Positions 20,270-33,195 of a stretch of 64,000 nt of DNA are shown one piece after another. This DNA comes from Thalassia testudinum. Its lineage: Eukaryota > Streptophyta > Magnoliopsida > Alismatales > Hydrocharitaceae. Location of the stretch: contig JAZHRO010000039.1 in the NCBI GenBank assembly GCA_037157565.1, positions 40,238,001-40,302,000 of the forward strand, in the 5' to 3' direction. The position numbers were made by a program, and so were the translations under genes. Under the pieces are notes generated by a model. It was not told the DNA's origin. It saw only the letters and a program-made list of their open reading frames with translations, and searched no databases. The stretch's first letter is position 1, and every line of letters starts with the position of its first letter.

Positions 20270-21841
20270 AATAGATTAGTTTATAAATAAGGGCTTGCAT
20301 GCATATTTATACATTCCATTAAAGTAACATGCATTTCATACATTATTTTAGATAAATTATATAAATAACCCAATTTATTTCTTTTTCTTTTTCTCTTCCT
20401 TCATGCAGAATGCGTAATGCCTTCCCATCTTTCTCGCACCGCCTCTCCACCGCCAAATCAAGTTGGCCGAGCCTCACCGCATCCATCTCAACCGCTTGGT
20501 ATCTTCGTCTTGTTGTTGGAGATTTTGAGCGGTTGAAACAGATTGCGGGATCTTCTATAAGAAATAGGTCGAGACCGTGCTTTGGGGGCATCTTCGATCG
20601 TCTCCATCCGGTGCACCGTGGCTGAAGCAGACACTGTGGCCAGAGCATACACAGTAGCTTTAAGCGCACTACCCTCCTATCGCGCCACTGTGAGCACTCG
20701 TGGTGACAGCACGAGCACCACCATCCTCGCCCTCCTCTGTTTCCCAAGCCCACGCACCGAGACCCATAGCCCTCTTCCAGCCGCTCCCTGCAACTGCATG
20801 CACCAGCCACCTTGTGCACCACCTCGTGTCCACCAACCTCTAGCAGTCCCACAGCCATGCACCCCCTCACGGGCGCGTAGCAGCGCAACCCCTCACGCAG
20901 CAGCAGCACCCTTGCCCTCTCACCACACCAATGTGCGTGCAGGCCCGAGTCGCCCCCCTCCTCCTCTTCATCTTCATCTTCTTCTTAGTCTTCTTCTCCA
21001 ACAGAGAAGAACCCAACACGAATGCCGCCCCTCTCCATGCAGCCGTCACCACAACCATCTGTTCAACGTGCCGTTGACTCCACCGCACTCTCCTCGATAC
21101 CAAAACCTCGACCACGCCACCAGAGTCGACAAAGATTGCCCATGCACGCCAATGAGAGTCCCAATCGCCGGTGACCCTCTCCTCTCCGGCCGGCAACCGA
21201 CGACCGTCTCCCGCCATGCCGCCAACACCGATGTGAAGCTCTCGTCCACCTCGACCTTCCTCGAGTTCCTCGGCCTCCGCCATCACCTCTTCTTCGCACG
21301 TGATCAAGAGGAAGAATTCCTTTGTTTTGCATTCAATTAAAATTAACATAACATGCCATTGCCGACACTATTCCCTTATTTTTTATGAGTAAATTATTTG
21401 AGTGGCTTTTGTTTGCAGGCCCCTGAATTTCTTCCTCTGCTCCCATGCACTTAACTTGTTTAACATGACTCAAGCTCCTACATAAGTGCATTAAATATCA
21501 TCGCATACCTACCTAACCTAGAGGAGAAATTTAGCATTATGATATATAATTACGTTACATGCCATTATAGGTTAATTGCATTCATTTTATGATGGTAACA
21601 ATTATGATTGCACCCTCACATTTTTGTAATATTGCCTGACTCTTCCTAATCTTCTTATGTCGCATGGGATTTTGATACGGATTTCACATCTATGACTGAG
21701 AATGAAAAATATTTGTCGATTTATTGATCTGTTCCTCCCTATGGAGACAACTTAACTCTTCGTGGTTAGTATTATTTATAAATATTTTTGTTCAGGATTT
21801 TTTCACCACGATTTACACATTACAACGACATATTTTCTGAC
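20270..21841 (+). repeat. Repeat copy E, LTR-like, inside the Harbinger gene
   Basis: Contains a TATAAATAA near 20284, a C/A-rich GC-rich core (20600-21300) open on both strands, and a tail ending in TTCACCACGATTTACAC and CAACGACATATTTTCTGACA. The core tail (from 20980) and the end match copy F to the right. It is probably a solo LTR or LTR pair remnant; the left edge could not be fixed. The 252-codon frame in it (20582-21340) is low-complexity Ser/Pro/His/Arg and is not called a gene. Confidence 0.55.
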
Positions 21842-21959
21842 ATTATGTTTTTGTTAATAAAAAAATTACTCGTTCATCGATCAAATATTTTTGTGTGAGA
21901 ATTATACATTATTGTAATCTAATTCTACTATTTTTGACAAGCTTAATTTAGGAAGAGAA

Positions 21960-23754
21960 TAATGACTCTCATATGTTGATCAAAAAAATAATTGCATCTT
22001 AATTCCCCTTCCTTATTTTTTCTCTCAAATCTCTCTCCGTTAATCTCCAATTCTCTTCTCTCTCTTTCTCTTTATAACAGGCAGAGGATGAGCCTCTCCA
22101 CATCATCATCCTCCTCCCTTGAGACGGAAGACGACCTCCACCTTCATCTCCTTCCCCACAAACCCATAGTCGTCAGCCTTCGTCTACACTGTGAGTCCTC
22201 CCTCACCACGACCGCGAGTTCCCCACGACTGCACTTCAGCAACCTCTACCACGTGCCCACAACTCCGCCGCCACAAGCCATCTGCATCCTCAACCACGAC
22301 TATGCTTCCTCTTGATGAACATGGTGACAGCGCACTCCTCGACACCGCGTTCTCCACACTGCGACCGTGTGCATAATCCTCGGTGTGCACCACATCCACC
22401 ACGTTTCTCTCTCATTGGCTCCTGCTCGACATCTAGAACCACCACCACCACGCACAGCAGCCAATCGCGCCATCGGTACCCACCGCAATGCACACACCAC
22501 CGCCGGTCACCTTTCCTCTCCCGCACCGTCCACGCAACCACGCGCAACCATCAGCACCGACCTCCCACAAGCGCATCCTCCCCGCAGCTGTCACTGCCAT
22601 CCACGTCCCGCAACAGAGGCGCCATCACCAGCCACCAACCGCGCATGCCTCGGTCACAGGCGCCTTCCCCCTCGATCGCGCACGCAACTCTTAACAGCAC
22701 CATCCCCACTGCGCAAGGCTAGGGTGCTCTTGCACGAACGCACGTGTCGCCACCATCGTCACTAGAACCTCTCACTCGCATGCAAGTAGCCGAGTGCCTT
22801 CCCCCTTAATTGTGCAGGCACCAACCTCGCGCGCCTACAGCTAGCAAAGCCTCACCCTCGCACACCTACAACTGGCAGCAACCACCACAGGCCACGCACT
22901 GCTCGGCCTCCTCCTCATCTTCTTCTTCTTCTCTGCCGCCCGAAAGAACCCAACATTGTCGGCCACTCCTTCCTCGCAACCACCAACACCAGCCATTGTT
23001 TGACGCACCGTCGTCCCCACTGGACTTGCTTCACCCTCATGAGCACAGCCACGCCCGCAAACGCACCAACTGTAGCCCACGCACACACGTGGAGCAATCC
23101 ATCGTCGGCGGCCTCTGTCTAGCCGTTCGACGAACTCTGGCCACCTCCCCCGTGGGACCACCACCATCAGAACCTCCTCCGCATCCTCGACACCCTCCGA
23201 GCTTGGCACAACTAGTCGTGGCCTCCGCTCCTCTCACGATCATGGGAAGAAGATCCCCTATTTTGCTACGGTCAAGAGCCAATTAAAATTTACACATTAT
23301 GCCATTGCCAAATGCTATTATTTATTTTATTACGTAAAGTTGTTAAGTAGCACTTGCTGAATTGCGTTATTATGCAACTCATGTTTATCCCTTTTGATTG
23401 CATCAAATTACGACTCAGATTTACATTATAATCTGCATGCAAGAAAAATTTACATGGGATGCCACTGCACAAGCACTATTTACATATTTGAAGCATTGAT
23501 TTCTTACGTGAAATTTACGTAAACAACCCTTGATTTATCTATAAATTGGAGATTCACATTCAGAGCAGTATATCAATTGATTGATTTGACAAATATTTAT
23601 GTGAGCATGATTATTACATATCTGTGATCTTACTAGTATGTTTCTCCCTGTAGATACGACCTAATCCACCGTGGTTAATTTTACTAATAAATATTTTTGT
23701 TCGAAATTTTTCCACTACGATTTACATTACTACAACGACGTATTTTTCTGACAA
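21960..23754 (+). repeat. Repeat copy F, diverged copy of E
   Basis: Shares with E, in order, the CT-rich start, the AAGAACCCAACA block, AATTAAAATTTACAC...ATGCCATTGCC, and the end TACAACGACGTATTTTTCTGACA. E and F are direct repeats only about 0.1 kb apart, so they may be the two LTRs of an element that lost its interior, or two independent insertions. Frames inside it (22312-23286) are low-complexity and not called. Confidence 0.55.
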
Positions 23755-23869
23755 GCAAAATCTCCCTATTAGTTGCCACATCTGAGCCCCAGTTGCACCA
23801 TTTGACCAAGCGAAGTTTTGAATTCATAAAGGATGAACTAACCAAACCGTCATTGCTATCATCGATTTT

Positions 23870-24306
23870 CACCATCAATTCGTATTTATCAGGATTGGTT
23901 GGGAAGGATTAGCTGTTGACATAAGGGTGCTAAAGTGAGCCTTACGTCGTGGCCTACATGTACCCCGAGGTTGTAGGCACTTGGTTGATTTGGGATACGC
24001 AAACAATGATAGGTCCATTACCCCTTTCTGTGGTGTGTCCTACCATTTACATAAACAAAGAGGTCGTGCGTGGCACCAAGTATAGGAACTAAAAGAAGCT
24101 ATACAACCACCACCATGCACAATTACGAAATGTTGTTGGGCGTGCCTTTTGGAGGCTCGACCATTCTATTCCTTCATAAGCCAATGTCAGATTATCATGG
24201 CATATTGTGTAGTAACAACGTAATTCGTCAATGGAATATGCAAGATGAACTATTCGCGAGGAGTTTCAATAATTATGAAGATGATGGGAACCAAGATTTG
24301 ATGTGA
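23870..24306 (+). pseudogene. PIF/Harbinger transposase, C-terminal half
   Basis: Homology resumes with GWEGLAVDIRVLK (normally GWEGSAHDSRVL, the second catalytic region, H-D-S changed to V-D-I). LVDLGYANN and GVSYHL (third catalytic region) follow. After a frameshift come QLRNVVGRAFW (normally LRNVIERAFG) and the tail VIRQWNMQDELFARSFNN. The order and spacing complete the gene begun at 19.5 kb, so a 4-kb gap of foreign repeats splits the transposase. It is not functional. Confidence 0.78.
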
Positions 24307-24899
24307 CAGGATGTCGACTAAAGATATGTTCTTGTGAGAAAGTTTATTAGAGAGCAGATTGCGTAAGAGCTTTGGTTGGACCTATGCTCGAAATTAGTTA
24401 ATTTTTGCATAATTATGTAATATAACAAACATTATTGGATCTACCTTATTATGTGCTTTATAGTGTTTATATTTCTTGAACTTACTTGGTACTTTATCTG
24501 CTTCCCATATATTTGTATCATGGGCATTATGACCTTCCTTTTATCATTATGTATAATATTACCTTATGTTCCGAATGTTAACAAATATATATTTATCCAA
24601 GTATTGCGGATGGTTTCATGACAATGACACATACGTGAAAATACAGCTACGATCATCGTGCCTTGTTGTGGTTGGAGTCCTATGATTGACGCCACATCTC
24701 AACAATGGACTATATTTATTCCATTGTGTCAGAGGTGAACATGTAAGTTTGCAATTTTCCTATTTACATGCTTATACTTTTTAATAAGATTGAGAAATAA
24801 ATAACGAAAAAATTTATACCTCAAGGCTGAAATTGTAATGCACCAACAATTTCCCTCCAAATACTATTCTTGGGTCTAGAGCATAGCCATCTCTCCGGA

Positions 24900-25120
24900 C
24901 AAGCGAAAGTGAATGAGCAGTAAGTTGATTGACTCCTTCACAAAGTACATGAGTTGGAAGAGGAGTCGAAACTTAGGAACACACAATACTATAACATGCA
25001 AGAAGAAATTGACAACTAGCAGGATAAAGTTCGCAAGTTGCAGGAGAGGGTTGAAGAGATAGAAGTAGAGCAAGGGTTTCGACAAGTACAAATACATCCT
25101 ACTCATTCAGGAATTGTAGA
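24900..25120 (+). pseudogene. Charged coiled-coil coding remnant, unknown
   Basis: A plus-strand frame reads KVHELEEESKLRNTQYYN, MQEEIDN, stop, QDKVRKLQERVEEIEVEQ, a clear heptad-like coiled coil. Such segments occur at the C-terminal ends of plant transposon proteins, but no specific family can be assigned. It lies 0.6 kb downstream of the Harbinger transposase and could be from its companion ORF or another transposon. Confidence 0.4.
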
Positions 25121-25229
25121 TAAGATTAGAAACTTATTCTGTTAAAATTTAATTTCATTACACTACTTATAACGTAAACTTGAACTTAACTGTGGGCCTT
25201 TATTTTTGCACTAAGATCATCTCTGATGG

Positions 25230-25619
25230 GTGGAACTTAATATGTTTGATATTTTAATTTACTTTTCCACACATATTAAACGTCGACAATATTCTATTCT
25301 ATTCTATTCATTTATTCTTGCTGCTGAGGATCAGTCTACTTTTCCATGGGCTTATGTTTCTTCCCTCAAGTACCTTCCACACATTTTGCCGGCAACGAGG
25401 ATAGACATTAAAATGGAATTTCCTATAGTTCCTTACAAGGATAGATGTCCTGTACTTTGGTTGGATGGCATGGAGACCCTTCACGCAACCTTAAATTGTA
25501 GATATGCTGGGATGCAAACAACTTATGGATGGCACCACATCGTTGCCAACTCTTGTCATGACATCTTAGAAATTGCATCTGTACTTAATGACTACAATTC
25601 ACTTCTATATATTTAATTG
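25230..25619 (+). CDS. Unrecognised ORF, 128 codons
   Basis: Open frame from ATG 25254 (or an upstream non-ATG start), ending at TAA. No domain recognised. It has aromatic-rich composition and the stretch LHATLNCRYAGMQTTYGWHH. It lies in AT-rich sequence between transposon remnants and is probably chance or decayed transposon coding sequence. Confidence 0.2.
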
Positions 25620-25986
25620 AGTCCACTTACTTACCATGAGCAATGATTTTGAGCTTCATTGTATACTACGTAATTAATAGTAAGGATAGTTACATCTCTA
25701 ACATATCTTATGCCATAAATGAAGTTAATGTTTGCTTTTGTTTTAACAATTTGCCATCAATGTCATATGCAAGATCGAATAGAACATTTTCAAGGCTATT
25801 ATAGGACAATTCCAATGGCATATGTGTCGTCAGCTAAGTCAATCATTTCAATCAAAGATGCAATACATTAATTCATTTATCTTTGCTCATGAGATTTTCA
25901 TTGTTTCCAATTTCATTTGGGAATCGATCCGTTTGTTTTTATCATCTTGACATGCAATGCTAATAGATTCAAATGAGCCAAATGAG
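25620..25986. other. AT-rich stretch, nothing recognised
   Basis: No coding signal, repeat or structured RNA that I can support. Confidence 0.5.
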
Positions 25987-25991
25987 TACAT
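25987..25991. repeat. Target-site duplication TACAT, left of LTR G
   Basis: Matches TACAT at 33196-33200 exactly. Confidence 0.8.
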
Positions 25992-26922
25992 TGATGATAA
26001 TACCATTATCCTTCATAACTAACTTGAATTAAATAGAATCAAGAGATAAATGATTCTAAAAGATCACCTAATGACCATAATTCCACTCTAAGCTAATTTT
26101 AGAAGAAATGAAAATAAGGTTAATTCTGTTGTTTTAACAGCACACAACAAATGCAAATTAATCACGGAGTTACTTAGGAGTTAATTAAAGGTCAATTGGA
26201 CATAAAAGTATAAAAAGTGAGTTCACATTGACAGAATCAGGGTTTCACGCAATTCGAGGGCGAAAATAATAGTAAAAACCCGAACTATAAACCCCACTTA
26301 AATTGAAAAGGTTCTGACCAAAATATAATCAATCTAAACCTCCTAAGATTCATAGAAAAATATTCTAAGAGGTTTGGTACCTTTAGTTTGATCATCTAAA
26401 CCCATTTTGACCTAGAATAGAGATGCAAACGGGAATTTACCCTCATTTGGCTTCTATGCAATTTACCTAGTCAAATATGGTTAAAACTCAAATCTAAGTT
26501 CACCATTAGATTCCTTAGGTCCAAATTAGGTTAACACCAAAATTTGGGCCTAATCAAAGTCCATCTTGACATAGTTTGATTTTAGCCCAAAAAACTCTAT
26601 TTCTTACATTCAAACCCCTAGGTTTCAAGTTCATTACCAAAATGCCCCTAAATTTATCATATTCTTCACGATTAGGCCCTTGCCACCTGTAACTCCTAAT
26701 TGCACAATCAACCAACCTTTGATCGTGAGTATCTCCCTCGTTTTAAGTCCAAATCCCTTCAAAGTTTGAGGGATTGTTCATTAAGGGATTCTATACGATT
26801 TAGACTTGATCTCTTGCCCAGATTAAAGCTTAAGAAGCTCCATCGACAGTAGGAATCACAATTAGGAATCACCTTTGAATCCTACTCCAATTACTCGAAT
26901 TCTTCCTAATTAAGGTCGCAAA

Positions 26923-26927
26923 CACCC
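26923..26927. repeat. Target-site duplication CACCC, left of X1
   Basis: Exact match to 28869-28873. Joining the flanks restores the G-LTR block CACCCTCTATTTAGG that LTR A has as ACCCTCTTTGAAGACCTATTTA. Confidence 0.8.
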
Positions 26928-28868
26928 TAAAAAGACCCGTTGCCGTTGTAGTCGGATAAGACGTCTAGAGTTTCAGTCAGACGTCTGTCCAGACATCCGG
27001 ACATGTGCCTGGACATTTGAAAGTGAGAATTTTCATATGTCACTTTGCGCTCTGTGCATGGGCGGCACGCAGAAGCCTCTCTCTCCCTGCATCCTCACCC
27101 CCTTAAACCCTAAACCTATCCTATTTAAACCCTTCTTCCTCACCACCCTCACCCCCACACCACTAGCCACCACCACCTCCAACATTCCTCACTGTGCGAT
27201 AGTGGCGAGGGAGAGCGAGAGTGACGAGAGGGAGGGCGAGCGAGAGAGGATGGGAGGGAGAGAGAAAGAGAGAGGAAGGAAGAGAGCGTGAAGGTCAGAG
27301 GACCTTCGGGAGCTTGGCGGAGCTCTCACGATCGGCGGCGGGCGCGTACGGGAGGAGAAAGGGCTTGGGGAGGCGGCCCCCCAGTCCTTTGCAGTTGCTG
27401 AAGCTGTTGCAGTGCACTTCGGGCGGCGTTGCAAGGAGAAGAGCTGCGCGGAGGAGGTTCTGGTATTGGAAGTTTTTCAGTATCAGACATCTGGAGTATC
27501 GTCCAGACGGTTGGCGGGGCACCCGGACGTCAGAAGCTGAAGCCAGACCTCTGAAAGCATAATATCCCAAGGTACGTACCTTCTTGCGCTACTATCCACC
27601 ATGCAGATCATAGCGCAGGAGGTGTTGGGTTAAAATGGTGTCTGTGCTCTGCACGCAGGCGTAGAGTGTCGGGAAGGAGAGGGGTGTGCACTTCAAGGTT
27701 ATTTTGGACGTCTGACCTCATTGCTAGATGTCTGACGACCCTTCCAGATGATTAGAAGGAGGGTGAGACATTTGGAGCTGTCCCTAGACGGTCACGGAGG
27801 GATCTAGACATCTGATAATATCGCATGAAACACAAGGTAAGATCTGACGTCTTTTAAGATGTCTAGGACTAGTCCCAGTAGTCTTATTTTGGTCAGTAAC
27901 CATGTTTTTGGGTCGTTTACAGCCCAAACGAAATCAGATTTCCGCAAACGAAGTACCGCTATTTTCCACTTGGGTTCCTCTACGTGTTCGTGTTGAGTAT
28001 CTACTATTTTGACCTCGTCTAATGTAAATTAGTCGCTGGTACAGGTTACCAGCCAGTGGCGTGTTCGGGGTCCGCGGAGACGACGAGATCTACAGCACAG
28101 GCCCCCATTCCTCCTGTGATATCCGATAGAGTGGTTTAATTTAGTTGTTAGTATTTAAATAAGAATGTACTCGTTTAGAATAATCGGATCGAACTCTAGG
28201 ATGTGGAATGAACCCTAGGATAGAAATGTATGAGCCTGTTTTGAGCTCTACTGTTTACTTAATGCATATTTAAAACAAATTGCTAGCAAATGGTATTAGC
28301 GTAATTATGAGATGCATGTTTGAATACGAGTTGCCTGAATGTGAATGAATACGAGTTGCCTAAATGTGGATGAATACGAGTTGCCTGTATGTGAATGAGA
28401 AAGTGAACGGTGAAACCACAAGTTCCATGTAAATGATTGAGAATTAAATAATGTAAACACCACTTTACCCAGCGTTCGCTGACTTTGTCTTTTTGTAACC
28501 CTGTTCAGGACCAGGAGTTGAGCAGCCCGAGTTTCCAGCTGCAGAGGGAGCTGGGCTCAGCCGAGCCCATCCGTAGTGGTTTCTTTTCCAGTCTTTTCTT
28601 TCTGCTATAGTTGTGAGTACTAGACTTTAAATTACTGTTCTCGTACTTTCTGTTTTCTGTTGTTGTTGCGGTAGCATGTACTATTTTGAGACAGTTGTTC
28701 TACTTTTCTTTACTGCTGCGTTCTTTCCTTCTACTTAGTTATATTGCATGTGTGAATGTGGTTTATTTTCCTGTTGTTGGTTATTTCTCCTTGGACGACT
28801 AGGTCTTAGGATTAGTCGAGGCAAGCCGATCTCGAGTCCTGCAAGGATTCGGGAACCGGGTCGTAACA
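26928..28868 (+). mobile_element. Solo LTR X1 (large Gypsy-type LTR), internally shortened
   Basis: Starts TAAAAAGACCC (family start TGTAAAGACCC, G changed to A) and ends GGGTCGTAACA. Colinear with X3 (58347-61123) and, inverted, with X2 (36341-39034). It lacks about 0.75 kb present in the others near 28.43 kb. It contains TATTTAAA at 27122-27129, several GACGTC or GACATC motifs (26960, 26980 intact) and a 3 x 25-bp tandem repeat. GC-rich frames at 27189-27570 are not called as genes. The TGTAACGACC-type ends and the length suggest a chromovirus such as Tekay/Del, which is an inference. Confidence 0.83.
28321..28395 (+). repeat. 3 x 25-bp tandem repeat in X1
   Basis: Units at 28321, 28346 and 28371, consensus TGAATACGAGTTGCCT plus a nine-base tail. 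The GAGTTGCCTG core resembles the 87-bp repeat of X3 at the same place in the LTR. Confidence 0.9.
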
Positions 28869-28873
28869 CACCC
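28869..28873. repeat. Target-site duplication CACCC, right of X1
   Basis: Exact match to 26923-26927. Confidence 0.8.
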
Positions 28874-28997
28874 TCTATTTAGGTTCCCTGAACTTCCTAC
28901 ACCTTCCTGAGCTCGGTTCTAGCCTAAATCTCCCACTTCTCTTCTTCGGCCACCTCTGTCGCGGCTCCGGCGACCTTCTTCCTCCATCCTCCTACAG

Positions 28998-29002
28998 CCT
29001 CT
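28998..29002. repeat. Target-site duplication CCTCT, left of Y
   Basis: Matches CCTCC at 31669-31673 in four of five bases; the difference is a C/T transition. Confidence 0.65.
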
Positions 29003-31668
29003 TGTAACGACCTGAGTCCCGCCAAGCAACGAAACCCAGGTCGCCGTATGCTAACACTGGCACAAATTGCCCACAAGATTGCAGTTACCCAACACATAGT
29101 CATAAAATATAAGCATAGGCAACAAATAATTTATATCCCAATATTTAAGGGAACATAAATTGAATACTAACCGAAAGAATAATCGTAGTATATAAGTCTA
29201 AGGAGATGTACAATGAAAATCTCCTTACGAACTGCCAAGTATACCTGAGTACGAAACCCAAAAACACGTCCGTAAAAATGGAGTAGAGTAAAAACAACAA
29301 CAAAGTGTAACAGTAACCAAGCATAAGAGAAAATGGATACTATAGCCTTAATTAATCCATTTACAAGACATCTCGTTATCCGATTCTGTTTCTTATATTG
29401 GAAGTCCAATTTATTGTAGTCCTCCATTTATCAATTGACGTCTCGGGATAAAAGACGATTTCATGTAACTTCATACAACGCAAGACCGGTATAAGCCACC
29501 TTCTTGGCCGGGAAGACCTCTTATACCCATTGAGTCGCTGCTCTCTATCACCTTGGGCTCATTACGAAAAGGGGTAGTAGCTACGTCGTATAACGTGAAC
29601 ACGTACACGCGCTGTGTACGTTAAACTATACACAGCCAATGACCCACCCACCGACTAAGAAATAAACCACTCCAACCCTCAAGCCCGACAATCCGTTATC
29701 CCAGTTGGCTATTAAGCCTAACCAAAGAGTCGTAGGGAGGCCAGCAACTCCCGAAACCAGCACATAACCAATCTAGTAGACCAAGCTACAGCCAAATCAG
29801 GTAAGCAGCGGGCTAAAACCAGTTATCTGATTCGTTAAATTCCTGATAAATCTATCGTACATATTTTTTGATCATTTTCAGATAACTATATCTTTTGTTC
29901 TTATTAAATCTAATCATATTTAAGAATTCCACATCCTTAAGTTCAGGATGCACAGGTATTCATATCACCTCCAATATTATCAGTTTACAGATAATTTTCA
30001 TATTATGATGATTCCATACTATTTACCAATTACAATATTGATGAAACTAATTTCACATAGGTCCGAAAAATCCCCAATAATTTCATACTACTAACTCTGG
30101 TTTTAACAAAGTCCTCGTTATCTTCCACCTATTCATTTACCGGTATTTCTGAGTTCATGACAGTGACCCCACATTATCCGTTTAATAAAAACCAACACAA
30201 AACTTATTTTACGGAAAATGGATCTTACTTCGTACATGCGATAACAACGTATATAAGATCATTAACACTTAATCTTTCTGATAAAATCCAGTTATTTCTC
30301 ATTAAAATGCCCGTAAATTAGAGAAAAATATCAAAGTTGTACATGCTATGATAAGGACATATCAAATTGTTGTATAATTCGTTAAATCATGAGAGTCGCT
30401 TGTACTTATTCTGATAGTTAATTAAATCCAATTAACTATTCACCATCTAAGTCATCGACTTGATTTACAACACTCATATTTAATATTCAAGTACTCCAAA
30501 ATAGCAAGAAACACGAAGACGGTTCCAATTTCAGCAAGAGGTAACAATGCATGCCAAACAATGCAATACGCTAAGAAAAATCACCATGTAAACAAACCAC
30601 ATGGAAAAAAGATGGACTACTCTACCTAATGTCACCGAAGGGTCACAGTGACTTTAAACCGTGTGCATAGGTCCTAGGGGCAGTCATCACACCTACCTCA
30701 GGATCCGCACACGCACCGAGGTAGGATCTAGTTCACACGGGTTAAAAAAATAATGTTGAAAACACCTAGTCATGTTTGTGACTTTTCACTAAAGATAACT
30801 TACTCAAAAATGGAAATAAGTACCAACTAGTGTGCATCAATATGATTCCAACGGTATCTTATTTGTCGAACTTCGAGATCGAGAAGGCCTCAAATTGCTC
30901 GAAACAGTGCGAGGGGGACTTGAACCAAACTAGTTCACCCAAATCGATCAACCGATCAACCGTGCCCATGGGTGACATGCGTCGCGCCTGCCGCTACTGG
31001 ATGCACGCCACGCATCGGCAATTGCCAACTTCTCGTGTGCGCCTACACCTGCTCTCCCGTGCATGCTCTGCTTGTTACGCTCGTGACACGTGTCAACCAT
31101 TTGCCACATGCAGCCAGATCGCACGGCCTGCGACTTCCGCCCTCGCAAAAATTGCGGTGGGAAGCTTGAACTTTTCGCTATCACGAAAAGGTCCTTGAAA
31201 GAAATTTTTTAATTCTTAAAAGGAAAGTCCAAGATTTTCCTCCTCTTTTTCTCTCTTAATCTGAGAGACTTAGAGGTTATTGACGTCCCAAAGGACCCAA
31301 GGGGGTCCTTTTATAGGCCTAGGGATTGTTGGGATTAGGAATAGTAGAGTGAAATACCTAAAATACCCCTAGGGTTGGGTCCACTGCACATTTAGGTCCT
31401 TGTCAACTTGTTTTGGCTATAACTTGAGCTATACACCTCAGAATCGTACGAAACAAGCGTTGCCGAAAAGCTTGCGATGAAAAGAATCAAATGGTACCAC
31501 ATATGGCACCCTTTTGACAATGTTTGGTCAAAGATTGACTTGAAATACACGTTTTTTGGTAATTTAAGGAGGTGCTGACACCAGCATCGAATCGCAACCG
31601 GGTTTCCGAGTCCAAATTGACCCAAACCATGTTGAAATGGCTCGGAGTCAGAATTTTGGGACATTACA
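29003..31668 (-). mobile_element. Solo LTR Y, 2.67 kb, related to the X type
   Basis: TGTAACGACCTGAG at the left and GGGACATTACA at the right, flanked by CCTCT and CCTCC. The left end shares TGTAACGACC with inverted X2, so Y likely lies on the minus strand. The body includes an ordered set of short GC-rich blocks (29480-29800) similar in layout to the X family, but base identity looks low. No coding sequence is seen in it; frames at 30830-31198 are not called. Confidence 0.72.
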
Positions 31669-31673
31669 CCTCC
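31669..31673. repeat. Target-site duplication CCTCC, right of Y
   Basis: Pairs with CCTCT at 28998-29002. Confidence 0.65.
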
Positions 31674-33195
31674 CAACGGTCAAATTGGGAGTGCCTCCTT
31701 GTCCCTCACATTCATCCACCTCTCGTTGGCCAAAGTGGAGGCGCTATCCCCCTCTCCTAGTTGCCATCTTCATCATCAGAGGATTCGTCAGCCTTGACTC
31801 TGGCAAGCCATGCCGGCAGGGCTTCCACGCCCCTTTCATCCCTTAAATTAGGCTATTTCTCTCCCTCTCTCTCCCCTTAGCACCTCAATTCAATCGACAA
31901 CTTACCCTCTCCCCCTCCGTCTTCCTCAACTCTAGCTGTGCCTCCAGTGAGGTCGCCACATCGCCACCGTTCACCAAACGACAAACTACCAACACCCTAA
32001 CCTTTCTTGAGCCTCAGAGATCAAAAGCCCTCAATCTATTGAGAGCTTTGATCTCTGTAACTCTTGACCGAAGAACCCGCTCCACCACCACCTTCGTCGA
32101 TTTTAACCCACCACCACATACCACCATTCACCAAATTAACCCCACCATCACACTCCTCACCCCATGGCGACACTCTTGAACCTTTTAACTAGGACATTAA
32201 GCCCGTATTTTGATGTGCAGGTACTTCATCGGACATCCACCGTTCACCTCTGTCGTTCGCCATGCTTCAACCATCCGCTACCACCTCACCGCTTCCAGAA
32301 GATGCGGACAGACCTTGCGGAGCTATCTTGGCTCTCAGTTGAAGGAAACAACCCAGCAGCAACAGCAATCGCAACTCCTATCTCACCTACAGCTGCGTGG
32401 AGAAGAGGGCCTCTAATAGTCCCACATTGTGGGATGTTAATCTGGAAATGCATTTATAACACATTTGCTGCCATGCCTCACTGCCTGCCACACCAAGGGT
32501 GAGGTCCCCGCCTCACGCTCTCTCTCTCACACCTCACCTGCGACCACTACCTGCGAGTCTGGTCCCCAATACTTGACCCGATTACCCAATTAAAGACCCG
32601 ATTAGGAAGAGAAAGGAAGGTTGCTAAGGAGGAAGGGGGGCGATTTTTGCCTCGGGGTGTGTGCCAGTGCACCCAACACTTAGTGGGTTTCTGAGGCAGT
32701 TTCTACTAAGGCTTTGGACACTTAAGCCGTTTGGCTCACGTGTCCGACATCTACATTTGGACACTTAAGCCGTCTACCTCATGTGTAAGACGTCTGCTGT
32801 GGCTTTGTTGAGGGTACTTTGGACTTTTTGAGATATTATATGATGCAGATAAGTGGTTCAAAACCGCTAAGATATTGAGTATCCTTGGGATTCATGCATA
32901 ATTATGGAGCTAAGTGGTGATTCAAATTATCATTTTTAGGTTTTTCTTACTCTTTTTGTCTCATTGATTTCTGAGATACAATTTGCTACTTATTGAATAT
33001 ATTTTTGTCATTATTCATTACATATCATTATTATATTCATTGTTTATTACTGCAACTATGATTTGAATTTCATATTTCCTCCTTATGAATAACCTTAAAA
33101 TTCACAATTTTTCGAGTACCTGTAAATTTATATATTATTATATTATTTTCATCACCGCAACGTGATGTTTTTACAATAATTTTTACAACTTAACA

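Larger units (their letters stand above)
25992..33195 (+). mobile_element. Solo LTR of the LARD family (G), interrupted twice
   Basis: Read in the opposite direction to copies A-C. The start TGATGATAATACCATTATCC matches the family start TGATGGGAACACCATCATG. Downstream the copy follows the reverse complement of LTR A in order: AAAATATTCT, ACCAAAATTT, CACCCTCTATTTAGG, the GATTCAAAT and TTTTTCGAGTA blocks, then TTAACA. Subtracting X1 and Y with one TSD each leaves about 2.59 kb, the normal LTR length of this family. TSD is TACAT. One GACGTC survives at 32789. Confidence 0.82.

Noticed and set aside
20582..23286. Several frames of 130-250 codons on both strands
   Set aside because: Inside repeats E and F. 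Composition follows CCACCA/CACCAC-rich DNA and no known domain is present.
27037..27570. GC-rich frames of about 80-113 codons on both strands
   Set aside because: They follow the TATA box of solo LTR X1 and correspond to its GC-rich leader, also present in X3.
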